Shown: in pieces, positions 1 through 7,467 of the stretch
Layout: the number at the start of each line of letters is the position of its first letter
Position numbering within the stretch: the first letter of the stretch is position 1
Source: Oscillatoria salina IIICB1
Lineage (GTDB): Bacteria > Cyanobacteriota > Cyanobacteriia > Cyanobacteriales > SIO1D9
NCBI RefSeq assembly: GCF_020144665.1
Contig: NZ_JAAHBQ010000068.1
Span: 1-43,755, forward strand
DNA: 43,755 bases
Reading direction: 5' to 3'
Notes under the pieces: model-generated
Told to the model about the DNA's origin: nothing
The model's input: only the letters and a program-made list of their open reading frames with translations
The model's database searches: none
Program-made: the position numbers and the translations under genes

Positions 1-19
1 TTTAGGTGGAGGATGTACC

Positions 20-49
20 TTGCGCCTTATTTCCTTTTTGTGCTATAAT
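20..49 (+). promoter_or_regulatory. Candidate sigma70-type promoter of tnpB
   Basis: TTGCGC at 20-25 and a perfect TATAAT at 44-49 are separated by 18 bases and lie 28 bases before the chosen tnpB start. The -10 match is strong and the -35 match moderate. Assignment is by consensus only. Confidence 0.45.
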
Positions 50-77
50 TAATTTATCATTAATACTTTTTACGGTA

Positions 78-1250
78 ATGTTGAAAGCAACAAAGTTCCG
101 AATCTACCCAACCGCAGAGCAAAGATACCATCTTGCTCAAAGCTTCGGTTGCTGCCGATTTGCCTGGAACTACGCTCTCAACCTTACCAATGAAGCCTAC
201 AAAGCAACGGGAAAAGGTCTAAATCGCTTCGCTATTCAAAAAGAGATAACTAATCTCAAGAAAGAGTACGAATGGATGAACGAGCCTTATTCTCAATGCC
301 TACAAGTAGTCGCCCTCAACCTTTCTAGAGCCTTTATTAACTTCTTTGAGGGGAGAGCATCTTTCCCCCAGTTCAAATCAAAGCATCGCAACCAGTCAAT
401 CAGCTATCCTCAAAACGTTTCTATCGTAGAAGACGGTATAAAATTCCCAAAGATGGGAGTGATGTATGCCAAGATACATAGACCTATTGAGGGAAAAATC
501 AAGACGGTTACGGTGTCGATGAATGCTTTGGGTCAATACTTTGCGTCTGTCTTGGTTGATGATGAAAAAGATATTCCTGAAAAGTCAGTTGAAGGAAAAG
601 CTGTTGGTATTGATTTAGGTTTGACTCATTTTGCTATTACCAGTGATGGTTCTAAATTTGATAATCCTCGTTGGATAGTGAAACATGAACGCAACCTAAG
701 AGCCAAGCAAAAGAGGTTATCTAGGAGACAGAAGGGTTCTAATAGTCGCAACAAAACCCGTAAACAAGTAGCGGGAGTGCATAACAAAATATCAAGATGC
801 AGAGAGGATTTCCACCATAAGCTATCACGCAGGATAGTGGACGAGAACCAAGTCATTGTTGTGGAAAATCTAGCTGTCAAAAACATGGTCAAGAATCACT
901 GTCTCGCTAAAGCAATTAGTCAGGTGGGTTGGGGTCAATTCTGTACTATGTTGAAGTATAAAGCTGAGTGGGAAGGAAAGGTTTACATTGAAGTAGATAG
1001 ATTCTTCCCTAGCTCTAAAACCTGCAACGTTTGCCTCAATCAAGTAAGAAGCCTTCCCCTTGATGTGAGGACTTGGCAGTGTCAGAAGTGCCAGACTACG
1101 CACGATCGAGACGTAAATGCTGCTAAGAACATCAGAGATGAAGGACTGCGTATTTTATCCTCTGGAACGGGGGAGATCGCCTATCGCCCAGATGTAAGAC
1201 GGGATAGTAGAGGACGCAAGAAATCTACTATTTCGCAGTCTGTTGGATAG
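78..1250 (+). CDS. tnpB: TnpB, RNA-guided endonuclease of an IS200/IS605 (IS1341-type) element
   Basis: The protein begins MLKATKFRIYPT, the canonical TnpB N-terminus. The reading frame is open back to position 6, but those extra 24 codons are hydrophobic and unlike the family, so the ATG at 78 is preferred (390 residues). The three RuvC acidic motifs are present: GIDLG, the Glu of VVENLAVKNM, and the Asp of HDRDVNAAKN. Between the last two sits a CxxC...CxxC zinc finger (CNVC and CQKC). All catalytic residues look intact. Known TnpB proteins use an RNA from the element's right end to cut the donor site DNA; the transposase proper is TnpA, and none is visible here. This is therefore a tnpB-only element, or its tnpA lies elsewhere. 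The right-end hairpin follows the stop codon directly. Confidence 0.93.
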   Translation: MLKATKFRIYPTAEQRYHLAQSFGCCRFAWNYALNLTNEAYKATGKGLNRFAIQKEITNLKKEYEWMNEPYSQCLQVVALNLSRAFINFFEGRASFPQFKSKHRNQSISYPQNVSIVEDGIKFPKMGVMYAKIHRPIEGKIKTVTVSMNALGQYFASVLVDDEKDIPEKSVEGKAVGIDLGLTHFAITSDGSKFDNPRWIVKHERNLRAKQKRLSRRQKGSNSRNKTRKQVAGVHNKISRCREDFHHKLSRRIVDENQVIVVENLAVKNMVKNHCLAKAISQVGWGQFCTMLKYKAEWEGKVYIEVDRFFPSSKTCNVCLNQVRSLPLDVRTWQCQKCQTTHDRDVNAAKNIRDEGLRILSSGTGEIAYRPDVRRDSRGRKKSTISQSVG

Positions 1251-1254
1251 GAAG

Positions 1255-1283
1255 CCTCACGCCTTCAGGCTGAGGTAGTTCAC
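1255..1283 (+). mobile_element. Right end of the tnpB element (imperfect hairpin plus TTCAC)
   Basis: CCTCA-C-GCC, loop TTCA, GGC-TGAGG forms a bulged hairpin at 1255-1275, followed by TAG and TTCAC at 1279-1283. Subterminal imperfect palindromes of this kind are the ends recognised by TnpA in IS200/IS605 elements, and the guide-RNA scaffold of TnpB normally overlaps them. Host coding sequence (an XRE regulator) starts at once after it, which supports an end near 1283. The exact cleavage base is an inference. Confidence 0.7.
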
Positions 1284-1477
1284 GAATTAAAGAGTTTGCT
1301 GGTGAAAAAGGCTGGACGTTGAAAGAAGTTTCCCAGCGATCGGGTGTACCATATAGTACAGTGAAAACCTATACTCGCTTACCGGAGAGAAACACCGTTG
1401 ACTTGTCTTCACTGCAAAAGCTAGCACGAACCTTTGACGTTTTAATCGAAGACTTATTTGAGGTTATTGAAGAGTAA
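1280..1477 (+). pseudogene. XRE-type helix-turn-helix regulator, 5' end removed by the tnpB element
   Basis: Frame 1280-1477 reads S-RIKEFAGEKGWTLKEVSQ followed by RSGVPYSTVKTY and ends DLFEVIEE-stop. It is a small Cro/XRE HTH protein: the recognition-helix region is SGVPYSTVKTY, and the tail VDLSSLQKLARTFDVLIEDL is typical of short XRE proteins in cyanobacteria. Family members usually start two to six residues before the RIKE segment. Here no ATG exists upstream in frame; a stop (TGA at 1271) lies inside the transposon hairpin. The gene was evidently beheaded when the element inserted, and its 5' piece should lie left of the element, outside the window. The bases just after the element would also supply the TnpB guide. 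Confidence 0.8.
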
Positions 1478-1519
1478 GTTAAGTTAACCTTTTTGAGGTA
1501 ACAAAACGCGCTAAAACAG

Positions 1520-1769
1520 TTAAGCTGTAGGAAGTTGCTTAATTTCTTCTTGCGTCATATCTTCAATTAAATCTTGAGCAAATTCCCAAATAGGTTTATC
1601 TGTTTCATTGATTTTCCTTTCCTGTAAGTCATGCTCAACCGCTTCTTTAAGACAATTGAATACAGTCTCTAAGGACTGCGCTTGAAATTTTCCGGCTGCT
1701 AAATCAGGACAAGAAACTGTGTAGCCGACTTCTGTTTTTTTCGATAGAAATATTTATTTTGTAAGTCAT
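1520..1769 (-). pseudogene. HicB-like antitoxin with a one-base frameshift in an A7 run
   Basis: Read on the minus strand, ATG at 1769 gives MTYKINISIEK. One base later in frame, the sequence continues TEVGYTVSCPDLAAGKFQAQ, then SLETVFNCLKEAVEHDLQER and ends EEIKQLPTA-stop at 1520. The joined product (82 residues) has the HicB/UPF0150 layout: an N-terminal beta strand, a G-Y-x-V-S-C-P-D-L strand-turn, then a helix with EAV. The break falls in a run of seven T on the plus strand (1735-1741); six would restore one frame. It may be a pseudogene, a sequencing error, or (least likely) slippage. No HicA toxin is next to it. Confidence 0.7.
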
Positions 1770-1833
1770 AGTTATGCAAAATTTTATTGCTTGTGAAACT
1801 TTGAACCAAAAACATATCTAACAATAAATCCTT

Positions 1834-3318
1834 CTAACTTTCCTCATCTGTAGCTTCTAAAGTGGTATCCGGAGAAACAGATTCATCAGGAATTATTGGA
1901 TCTTCTGGGGTAATTATTTCAGCTAATTGTTCCGCATTAGCTTCGCGCTTATGGATGCGAATTTTATGCAAACGAGGTCCTTCGGCCGCAACTACAGTTA
2001 GTTCGAGATTATCAAAATGAAGAGTTTCTCCTTGAGTAGGAATCTTTTGTAACTCGTAAAGTAAAAAACCACTGAGAGTTTGATATTCGTCAGTTATTGG
2101 TAAATCAATATCCAAAAGTTCATTAACTTCTTCGAGATCCATTTGTGCTTCAACAAGGAAAGTTTGCTCGTCAAGCATTTGTAAAGCAACTACTTCTGGA
2201 TTTTCTAATTCAGCTTCATCGCCGATAATTTCTGCTACTAAATCGTTAAGCGTAACTAAACCAGCAGTACCACCAAACTCATCAACAACCATTACCATTT
2301 TCAAGTGCGATCGCTGCATCAAAGGCAAAAGTTCGCTCAATGGTGTAAACTCAGAAACAAACCTCGCTGGACGCACCCAAGGTAAAATCGGCGTATCTGG
2401 AGACAAGTGACCTTGGGCTAAAGGTTTAGCTAACTTTTTGAAATTAATAATCCCGCGAATATCATCCAAAGAATCGCCTGTTACCGGATAACGAGAATAA
2501 CCGTTAGCAGAAACTTCATTGAGCAAAGTTGCAAACGTAGCGGTGCTAGGAATTGCGCGTAAATTCGTTCGCGGAACCATCACTTCTTGGGCTAAAACTT
2601 CACCAAACTCAAAGACATTATTGAGTAACTCTCTTTCCTCAGCTTCTAAACCAATAGACTCGCGTTCAGTAGTAATAATTAGCTGTAACTCTTCCGGTGT
2701 AACTCGATTGTACCAACCTTGACCTGCATATTGAATACCTCCCAAGCGTAAAAGCCAGCGAGTAGATTGATTCAAAATCCAGATAAAAGGATTAAAAATG
2801 CGCGCGATCGCCAAACTCGGCGGACCGAAAAACCGTGCTAATTGCTCAGAATAAAGCAAAGCCACCGATTTTGGACAAAGTTCGCCCAAAACAATTTGCA
2901 AATAAGCAATCAAGAAAAACGCGATCGGGATAGCCAAAGAATGAGCGATCGCCTCTTTCATACTCATCGGTAAAGGTAAATTAACCATCGCGACTGTAAC
3001 TAATACAGCCATTGTACTTTCACCGATCCAACCCAGAGCCAAACTCGAAAGCGTAATCCCGATTTGAGTCGTCGAAAGCAGACGGTCAATACTGCGATGT
3101 AAAGATTGTACCGTTTGAGCTTGGACATCGCCCGCTTCCACCAACTGATTAATCCGCGATCGCCGCACCGAAACAATCGAAAACTCAGCCGTCACAAAAA
3201 AAGCATTAATCGCAATCAGCAGCAGCACCGACAACAAACGAACCAGCACATCTTGACCAGTAAGCTCGACGTGAGGAAGATTCGCCAATAAATCGAAAAC
3301 AAAGCCAAACATTAACAT
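1834..3318 (-). CDS. CNNM/CorC (HlyC/CorC-type) membrane protein with CBS pair
   Basis: 494 residues. An N-terminal DUF21/CNNM transmembrane module (about residues 15-215, four hydrophobic segments, with SLALGWIGE and ELCPKSVAL) is followed by two CBS domains (about 235-360, with EVMVPRTNLRAIP and KMVMVVDEFGGTAGLVTLND). A C-terminal CorC_HlyC domain (about 375-455, DEYQTLSGFLLYELQKIP) comes next, then an acidic tail. The family includes magnesium/cobalt efflux proteins and proteins long annotated as hemolysins; CNNM relatives transport Mg2+ at the inner membrane. The ATG at 3318 is used; a second ATG lies two codons in. The next gene upstream (3342-4076) has the same strand and a 23-base gap, so they may be co-transcribed. 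Confidence 0.9.
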   Translation of the reverse strand: MLMFGFVFDLLANLPHVELTGQDVLVRLLSVLLLIAINAFFVTAEFSIVSVRRSRINQLVEAGDVQAQTVQSLHRSIDRLLSTTQIGITLSSLALGWIGESTMAVLVTVAMVNLPLPMSMKEAIAHSLAIPIAFFLIAYLQIVLGELCPKSVALLYSEQLARFFGPPSLAIARIFNPFIWILNQSTRWLLRLGGIQYAGQGWYNRVTPEELQLIITTERESIGLEAEERELLNNVFEFGEVLAQEVMVPRTNLRAIPSTATFATLLNEVSANGYSRYPVTGDSLDDIRGIINFKKLAKPLAQGHLSPDTPILPWVRPARFVSEFTPLSELLPLMQRSHLKMVMVVDEFGGTAGLVTLNDLVAEIIGDEAELENPEVVALQMLDEQTFLVEAQMDLEEVNELLDIDLPITDEYQTLSGFLLYELQKIPTQGETLHFDNLELTVVAAEGPRLHKIRIHKREANAEQLAEIITPEDPIIPDESVSPDTTLEATDEES

Positions 3319-3341
3319 CCAGATTTAGGTAAGAGCCTAAC

Positions 3342-4076
3342 CTACCTCACAACTGGAATATCAGACAATTTAAGCTGAAGTTTTTGGTCGGGATAATCAG
3401 TCAAAGCCATAGATAACTGTTGCGAGTCTTCTAACAAAGCTGTAGGAATTCTTACTGTACCAGAAAATTTCTCTCCATTAGCAGGCAATTCTCCCGGTAA
3501 ACCTTCAGTAATCGCACTCAGTGCTTTCCCTTGGTCATCTCTCACATCCAAGAAACTATAGAGAAAGCGCACCACTTCCTCCCCATCATTCTGAAGATTC
3601 ACCTTGAGTAACATCGAACCTCCCTCTTGTTTAGCTTCCACAACTTCCACGACCACCCCGCGATCTTGACTTTTAATGGGAAAGTTCTCATTAGCGCTGG
3701 CGATCTGCTCCTCGTCCTCATTATCCTCCGACTCAGCTCGATCGGATTCGTTGTTTTCAGCTTTAGTTTCTGCTTCTTGCTCTTGTTTTTGCTCTTTTTC
3801 TTTCTTTTCCTGTTCTGCTTCTTCTTTACCCTTACCGTTGACGTAATCATTAACCACCGAAAGAATTTCTTCTTCGCTTAAGATTGCTATTCCCTCTTTA
3901 CCCGGGTTAGCTTGCTTGTCAGTCGCCAGTTTTTTCGTCGGGCTAACATCCGGTTGACTAACTCCTTTGAGGGCTTCATGACCTAGTGTAAAGCCCCACA
4001 AACCACTGACAAAACCGGAACCTAACATCATTGTCAGCAAAATTAAAGTAAGCGCTACAGTTGAATTGAGTTTCAT
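3342..4076 (-). CDS. Membrane-anchored protein with acidic/lysine-rich linker, function unknown
   Basis: 244 residues. One N-terminal hydrophobic segment (about 7-30) looks like a signal anchor. A highly charged low-complexity stretch (about 80-130, mostly E, K, Q, D, N) follows, then a C-terminal domain of about 100 residues rich in predicted beta strands (GVVVEVVEAKQEGGSMLLKV; VVRFLYSFLDVRDD). That last domain resembles the immunoglobulin-like fold of DUF4352-type exported proteins: extracytoplasmic, with a pattern of alternating hydrophobics and a G-x-FSGTVRIPTAL strand. I do not recognise a named family. It precedes the CorC-type gene on the same strand by 23 bases. Confidence 0.75.
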   Translation of the reverse strand: MKLNSTVALTLILLTMMLGSGFVSGLWGFTLGHEALKGVSQPDVSPTKKLATDKQANPGKEGIAILSEEEILSVVNDYVNGKGKEEAEQEKKEKEQKQEQEAETKAENNESDRAESEDNEDEEQIASANENFPIKSQDRGVVVEVVEAKQEGGSMLLKVNLQNDGEEVVRFLYSFLDVRDDQGKALSAITEGLPGELPANGEKFSGTVRIPTALLEDSQQLSMALTDYPDQKLQLKLSDIPVVR

Positions 4077-4093
4077 AACACGACGAGGAACGT

Positions 4094-4279
4094 AGTTATC
4101 AGTTATCAGTTATCAGTTATCAGTGAACAGTGACCAGTTATCAGTTATGCAGTTATCAGTGACCAGTTATCAGTGACCAGTTATCAGTTATCAGTTATCA
4201 GTTATCAGTTATGCAGTTATCAGTTATCAGTTTATTCTCCGTTATCAGTTATCAGTGACCAGTTATCAGTTTATTCTCC
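4094..4279. repeat. Short tandem repeat field of AGTTATC / AGTGACC heptamers
   Basis: The heptamer AGTTATC is repeated many times with variants (AGTGACC, AGTTATGC) and two TTTATTCTCC interruptions. This is the short tandemly repeated repetitive type of sequence known in filamentous cyanobacteria. Open frames across it (for example from 4173) translate the repeat as SYQLSVISYQL and are not genes. Confidence 0.9.
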
Positions 4280-4433
4280 CCCTCCTCCCAGTCAGCGATC
4301 GCCAATTCCAGCTTCCCAAATTTACCCACCTTGCTATAATAATACTTGCACAATCTTTCGAGATGGTTTTCAGGAAAACTACAACCGAAAAAATTTACTG
4401 TTTGCGAAAATCGGGTTGTGCAAGCCAACACCT

Positions 4434-4506
4434 CCAGGGTTGGCCGAGCGGTTGAGGCAGCGAACTCATAATTCGCGCAAGGCAGGTTCGACTCCTGCAC
4501 CCTGGA
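4434..4506 (+). tRNA. tRNA with CAT anticodon, probably tRNA-Ile(CAU) (lysidine type)
   Basis: A 73-nt cloverleaf. Acceptor stem CCAGGGT/ACCCTGG; D arm GCC...GGC; anticodon stem GCGAA/TTCGC with loop CTCATAA (anticodon CAT); 5-nt variable loop; T arm GCAGG-TTCGACT-CCTGC; discriminator A. CCA is not encoded. The D arm (TGGCCGAGCGGTTGAGGC) and anticodon arm closely resemble chloroplast trnI-CAU rather than elongator tRNA-Met, so the likely product is the isoleucine tRNA whose C34 is changed to lysidine by TilS. Elongator Met is the alternative. Confidence 0.93.
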
Positions 4507-4528
4507 TTGACAAAAAGACAAAAATATG

Positions 4529-4966
4529 TTATCGCAAAGGCAGTCTTTCAAAGACGAACTCACCGCCAATGACAGGTTGACCTAGCGCTCGATAAGATGG
4601 ATTGAGTCGCAAAGAAGTTTCAAAAGGATTGCGTAAGTCAGGAGTTCGGATGATTGGATCGCTGGCAACCTGTTGATAAAGTAGATCTCGATAAAGAAGA
4701 TCAACCAATTCTAAGTCACGATTGATTTCGTTTTCGATATAAGAAGCCCGTGTAATTGAGCCGGGTCCAAAGATAAAATCAATCTGACGGCGGAAAGTGA
4801 CAGTGTTATCGAAGAAATTTTCTGACTCGTTATTCAAAGCGCGTTCAATCAAGTCAGGAATTGGTTCTGTTGAGATCGTGGTTTGCGCGATCGCCTCTGC
4901 CGCAAATAAACTGGCAGTAGCAGTAAAAGCTAAACTCGCAAACAAATTAAATAGCCGATTTGACAT
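4529..4966 (-). CDS. Secreted protein of unknown function
   Basis: 145 residues with a clear Sec signal peptide: MSNRLFNLFA, a hydrophobic core to about residue 22, and a probable cleavage after AEAIAQ. The mature part is about 117 residues, hydrophilic, without cysteines, and contains an alpha-helical stretch (RASYIENEINRDLELVDLLY) and a Pro-rich end. It ends 23 bases from the 3' end of the convergent tRNA. I recognise no catalytic motif; it resembles short exported conserved cyanobacterial proteins. An uncharged-lipobox signature is absent, so it is likely periplasmic or secreted. Confidence 0.7.
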   Translation of the reverse strand: MSNRLFNLFASLAFTATASLFAAEAIAQTTISTEPIPDLIERALNNESENFFDNTVTFRRQIDFIFGPGSITRASYIENEINRDLELVDLLYRDLLYQQVASDPIIRTPDLRNPFETSLRLNPSYRALGQPVIGGEFVFERLPLR

Positions 4967-5055
4967 AGCTAACCGATAAGATAGTTAATTGTCCTCATTT
5001 TAAGGGAATCTTTGCGAGGAAAGATACTTCTGACCTCAAGTTTTCTAATTGTCCT

Positions 5056-5649
5056 ATGAATAATCAATCAACTCTCTATCCCTCTCCACAACGTCAGATT
5101 TTACTCGATTTGTTTGCGCGACTGGCTTATACCGAGGGCGATTTTGTCCTTTCTTCCGGACAAAAGAGTTCTTACTACCTCAATGGTAAACAAGTTACTC
5201 TCCGGGCTGAAGGAGCTTTAGCTGTGGGACAATTATTGCTACCGATGTTACCCGCAGATACCCAAGCAGTAGCTGGTTTGACTTTGGGTGCAGATCCGAT
5301 GGTAACAGCAGTAAGTGTACTTTCGGCATTGGCAAATCGACCGATACCAGCTTTAATTATTCGTAAACAAGCCAAGGGACACGGAACCAAAGCTTACATT
5401 GAAGGTCCGAGTTTGTCACCTGATGCAAAAGTTGTCGTTTTGGAGGATGTGGTGACGACGGGTAAGTCAGCTATGCAAGCAGTTGAACGTTTGCGGGATG
5501 TGGGTTACAAAGTCGAGCAAATTATTGCTTTGGTAGACAGACAGCAAGGCGGTGCAGAATTTTATCAGTCTGTCGGGTTACAATTTAAGTCAGTATTCGC
5601 AATTACTGAAATTCAAGAATATGCTCGTGCTCTTGCCAAAAAAGCTTAA
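5056..5649 (+). CDS. pyrE: Orotate phosphoribosyltransferase
   Basis: 197 residues, the usual bacterial length. The protein transfers phosphoribosyl from PRPP to orotate to make OMP in de novo pyrimidine synthesis (cytosolic). Diagnostic features are FVLSSGQKSSYYLNGKQVTL near the N-terminus (substrate loop), GLTLGADPMVTAV in the centre, IRKQAKGHGTKAYIEG (flexible catalytic loop with Lys), and the PRPP-binding motif VVVLEDVVTTGKSAMQAV. The ATG at 5056 gives a standard start. It stands alone on the plus strand between two minus-strand genes, so it is likely monocistronic. Confidence 0.95.
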   Translation: MNNQSTLYPSPQRQILLDLFARLAYTEGDFVLSSGQKSSYYLNGKQVTLRAEGALAVGQLLLPMLPADTQAVAGLTLGADPMVTAVSVLSALANRPIPALIIRKQAKGHGTKAYIEGPSLSPDAKVVVLEDVVTTGKSAMQAVERLRDVGYKVEQIIALVDRQQGGAEFYQSVGLQFKSVFAITEIQEYARALAKKA

Positions 5650-5787
5650 GTCTTTTTCGCCAAGTGAAAGTATATTCGCGCATCGCTTCAATGTCAAAAC
5701 AAGAATAAAAGTTACCATAGCTTCCACCAAGGACGCTTTTTGAGTTTAAGTCTTTCGAGTGGATTCCTAATTCCCAATCCCTAATTC

Positions 5788-6489
5788 CTAAGAGGCGATC
5801 GCGTCAATTTCTCCACAGTTTTCCTGGATAATTTGGGCGCATTTTTGTACCGGAGTGCGTTTTGTCATTGCTTCTACTAAAGCTTCGTAAGCTAAAGCAT
5901 ATTTTTCAATTAAAGTTTTCGCTTCTTGGAGCGCCCAAGCTTCTTTTTGCTGATATTCTGCTTCTCGATGAGAAAAATCGCTCAAAGCTTGCTTAACTTT
6001 GGCTCGATCTTCATCACCGCCTTCTACAGTACCGTAAATTATACTTTCTGCGGCAATGCCTGCCATCCAAACTGTACAAAAACGATCTAAAAGCAAGCGC
6101 ATCTCTCCCGGTGCCATCGCCTTTTTTTCTAACGCTTTTGTGTTAAATTTTACCCCACCTACTCCCGATTGTCCTTGCTGAAATGCTTCCCAAGCATTCA
6201 ACGTGTAACCTTCGATGGGAATACCGAGAAAATAGGCTACCAAAAAATGTCCTGCTTCGTGACAGACAATTCTTTGGCGATGTTGAGGAGAAAAAGACGA
6301 TACCCAGTCTAAAAATAAGTTAGCACCTTTCCCCTGCCAACTGAGAGTGTCTACAGTTATTAAACTTAATACTCCCAAGGTGCTAGCGGCGGGGAGAATC
6401 GGGTTAATATTCAAGATCGGCGCTAATAACACCGAAAGCGTCATCGCAAAAATGCCAATAGCAATGATATATAAAGCTGTTTGTTGCAT
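5788..6489 (-). CDS. Membrane protein with FtsH-type (M41) peptidase domain but no AAA ATPase
   Basis: 233 residues. Two hydrophobic N-terminal segments (about 4-24 and 30-48) lead into a peptidase M41-like domain. The zinc motif HEAGH is at residues 77-81, followed by FLVAYFLGIPIEGYTL as in FtsH (HEAGHA...PV.KVTI). The later segment WMAGIAAESIIYGTVEGGDE aligns with the FtsH GGRAAEE.IFG..T.GA.ND region that supplies the third zinc ligand (Asp159 or Asp161 here). The AAA module that normally precedes M41 is absent, so it cannot unfold substrates by itself. It could act on loosely folded membrane substrates or partner with a full FtsH. Such stand-alone M41-like proteins occur in cyanobacteria and plastids. 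It is monocistronic by appearance. Confidence 0.8.
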   Translation of the reverse strand: MQQTALYIIAIGIFAMTLSVLLAPILNINPILPAASTLGVLSLITVDTLSWQGKGANLFLDWVSSFSPQHRQRIVCHEAGHFLVAYFLGIPIEGYTLNAWEAFQQGQSGVGGVKFNTKALEKKAMAPGEMRLLLDRFCTVWMAGIAAESIIYGTVEGGDEDRAKVKQALSDFSHREAEYQQKEAWALQEAKTLIEKYALAYEALVEAMTKRTPVQKCAQIIQENCGEIDAIAS

Positions 6490-6710
6490 TTATCAATCTT
6501 TTGTTGTCAATTGTCAATTCTCAGTTGCAGGTAAAATTTACCCGACAACTTAAATTAATGTTACGACTAATTGACAAATCTTGGCTAATGATATCTCAAA
6601 AATCTTGTCTCCACTGGCGAACCTAACATTTACGGTAAACTCTTTGCTGACACGGAATGACGCAATCGAGAGACACCGCCGAATTTGTCTACATTGACTT
6701 TTGCTCCCAA

Positions 6711-6890
6711 TTAGGATTGAGCAATGTTTTCCCGTGCAACTTGATTCTCTATTGCTTGTCGCTCTTTCGTTTCGCCGAGATATGCCGCGATCGCTTCTAA
6801 CCAATTCATTGTCAGCAACCTCGGTAACAAAATACACATTGCTGTGTTGAAAATAGTCATCAAGACTAAATAAAACCAAATCATATCCAT
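6711..6890 (-). CDS. Small membrane protein (59 residues), function unknown
   Basis: ATG at 6890 reads MDMIWFYLVLMTIFNTAMCI, continues LLPRLLTMNWLEAIAAYLGE and ends ARENIAQS-stop. A single transmembrane helix (about residues 3-26) precedes an amphipathic charged tail (ETKERQAIENQVAREN). A purine-rich AGAGAGAAG lies about 8 bases before the ATG, which supports translation. A longer frame overlapping it (6550-6879) has no such structure and is rejected. No family is recognised. Its size and layout resemble the single-helix small proteins associated with thylakoid or envelope complexes, but that is only an analogy. Confidence 0.6.
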   Translation of the reverse strand: MDMIWFYLVLMTIFNTAMCILLPRLLTMNWLEAIAAYLGETKERQAIENQVARENIAQS

Positions 6891-7120
6891 AATTTTTTCT
6901 TCTCTCTAACTTACTTTTATGTTATTCTTCTTACCAATTTGGTTATGTTAATTATCTAACTAATTTCTTGACTTTGAAACACAAAAATGGTTTGAATTAC
7001 TTTTGATTCTCATAAGTTTTTCTAACCATTGCTGCAAATATTAAGTAATATCAAAAAAAATGGTCAGTTAAGTAAAATGTTGCTATCATATCGGCTAAAT
7101 AAGTAGATAGCCAAGCTGAG

Positions 7121-7150
7121 AAAAACCCCAACAGCATTGGCTGATGGGGT
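7121..7150 (-). terminator. Rho-independent terminator for the 7189-7467 gene
   Basis: Read on the minus strand: ACCCCA, then A mismatch, CAGC stem with loop, GCTG, TGGGGT, then TTTTTC. The outer 6-bp stem (7125-7130 with 7145-7150) stacks on an inner 4-bp stem, and the T run at 7125-7121 follows it. It lies 39 bases past the stop of the minus-strand gene. Confidence 0.8.
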
Positions 7151-7188
7151 AAATTTGTCGTTTTGGGAGGATTACCAAGTAAGATTGT

Positions 7189-7467
7189 TCAGTGTAGCGC
7201 GACTCTGGGAGACGGCTTTCTCGAGTTAGAGGCAGCGAAGAAATAATCTTGCTCTGGGATAGCTATTGTGTTGGCACTCTTATGGGTAGCAAGTTCCCAA
7301 CAGGAGATTGGCACAACCAGGGGCCAAAAGAAGGTAGCTATAAAGATTGCACTCCAGGAGATAAGATCGGTTTTGGGTGTAGTGGTATCCAAGAAAAAAG
7401 CTACCAAGCAAATAGAACTAACCACAAGGGCTACGATTGAGTAAAACACAACAGCACTCTCAAACAT
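7189..7467 (-). CDS. Small two-helix membrane protein, function unknown
   Basis: 92 residues with two hydrophobic helices (about 5-26 and 36-56, the second containing WPLVVPISCW), a short charged loop between them (DTTTPKTDL) and a polar C-terminal tail. ATG at 7467. A convincing terminator lies just downstream, supporting a real transcript. The second helix followed by a short polar tail resembles a family of small cyanobacterial membrane proteins, but no function is known to me. Confidence 0.6.
   Translation of the reverse strand: MFESAVVFYSIVALVVSSICLVAFFLDTTTPKTDLISWSAIFIATFFWPLVVPISCWELATHKSANTIAIPEQDYFFAASNSRKPSPRVALH

Noticed and set aside
4173-4580. 135-residue plus-strand frame over the heptamer repeats and tRNA
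   Set aside because: It translates the short tandem repeat (SYQLSVISYQL) and runs through the tRNA gene; not a protein gene.
6550-6879. 109-residue minus-strand frame
   Set aside because: No signal, domain or ribosome site; it overlaps the better-supported 59-residue gene in another frame and looks like a shadow.
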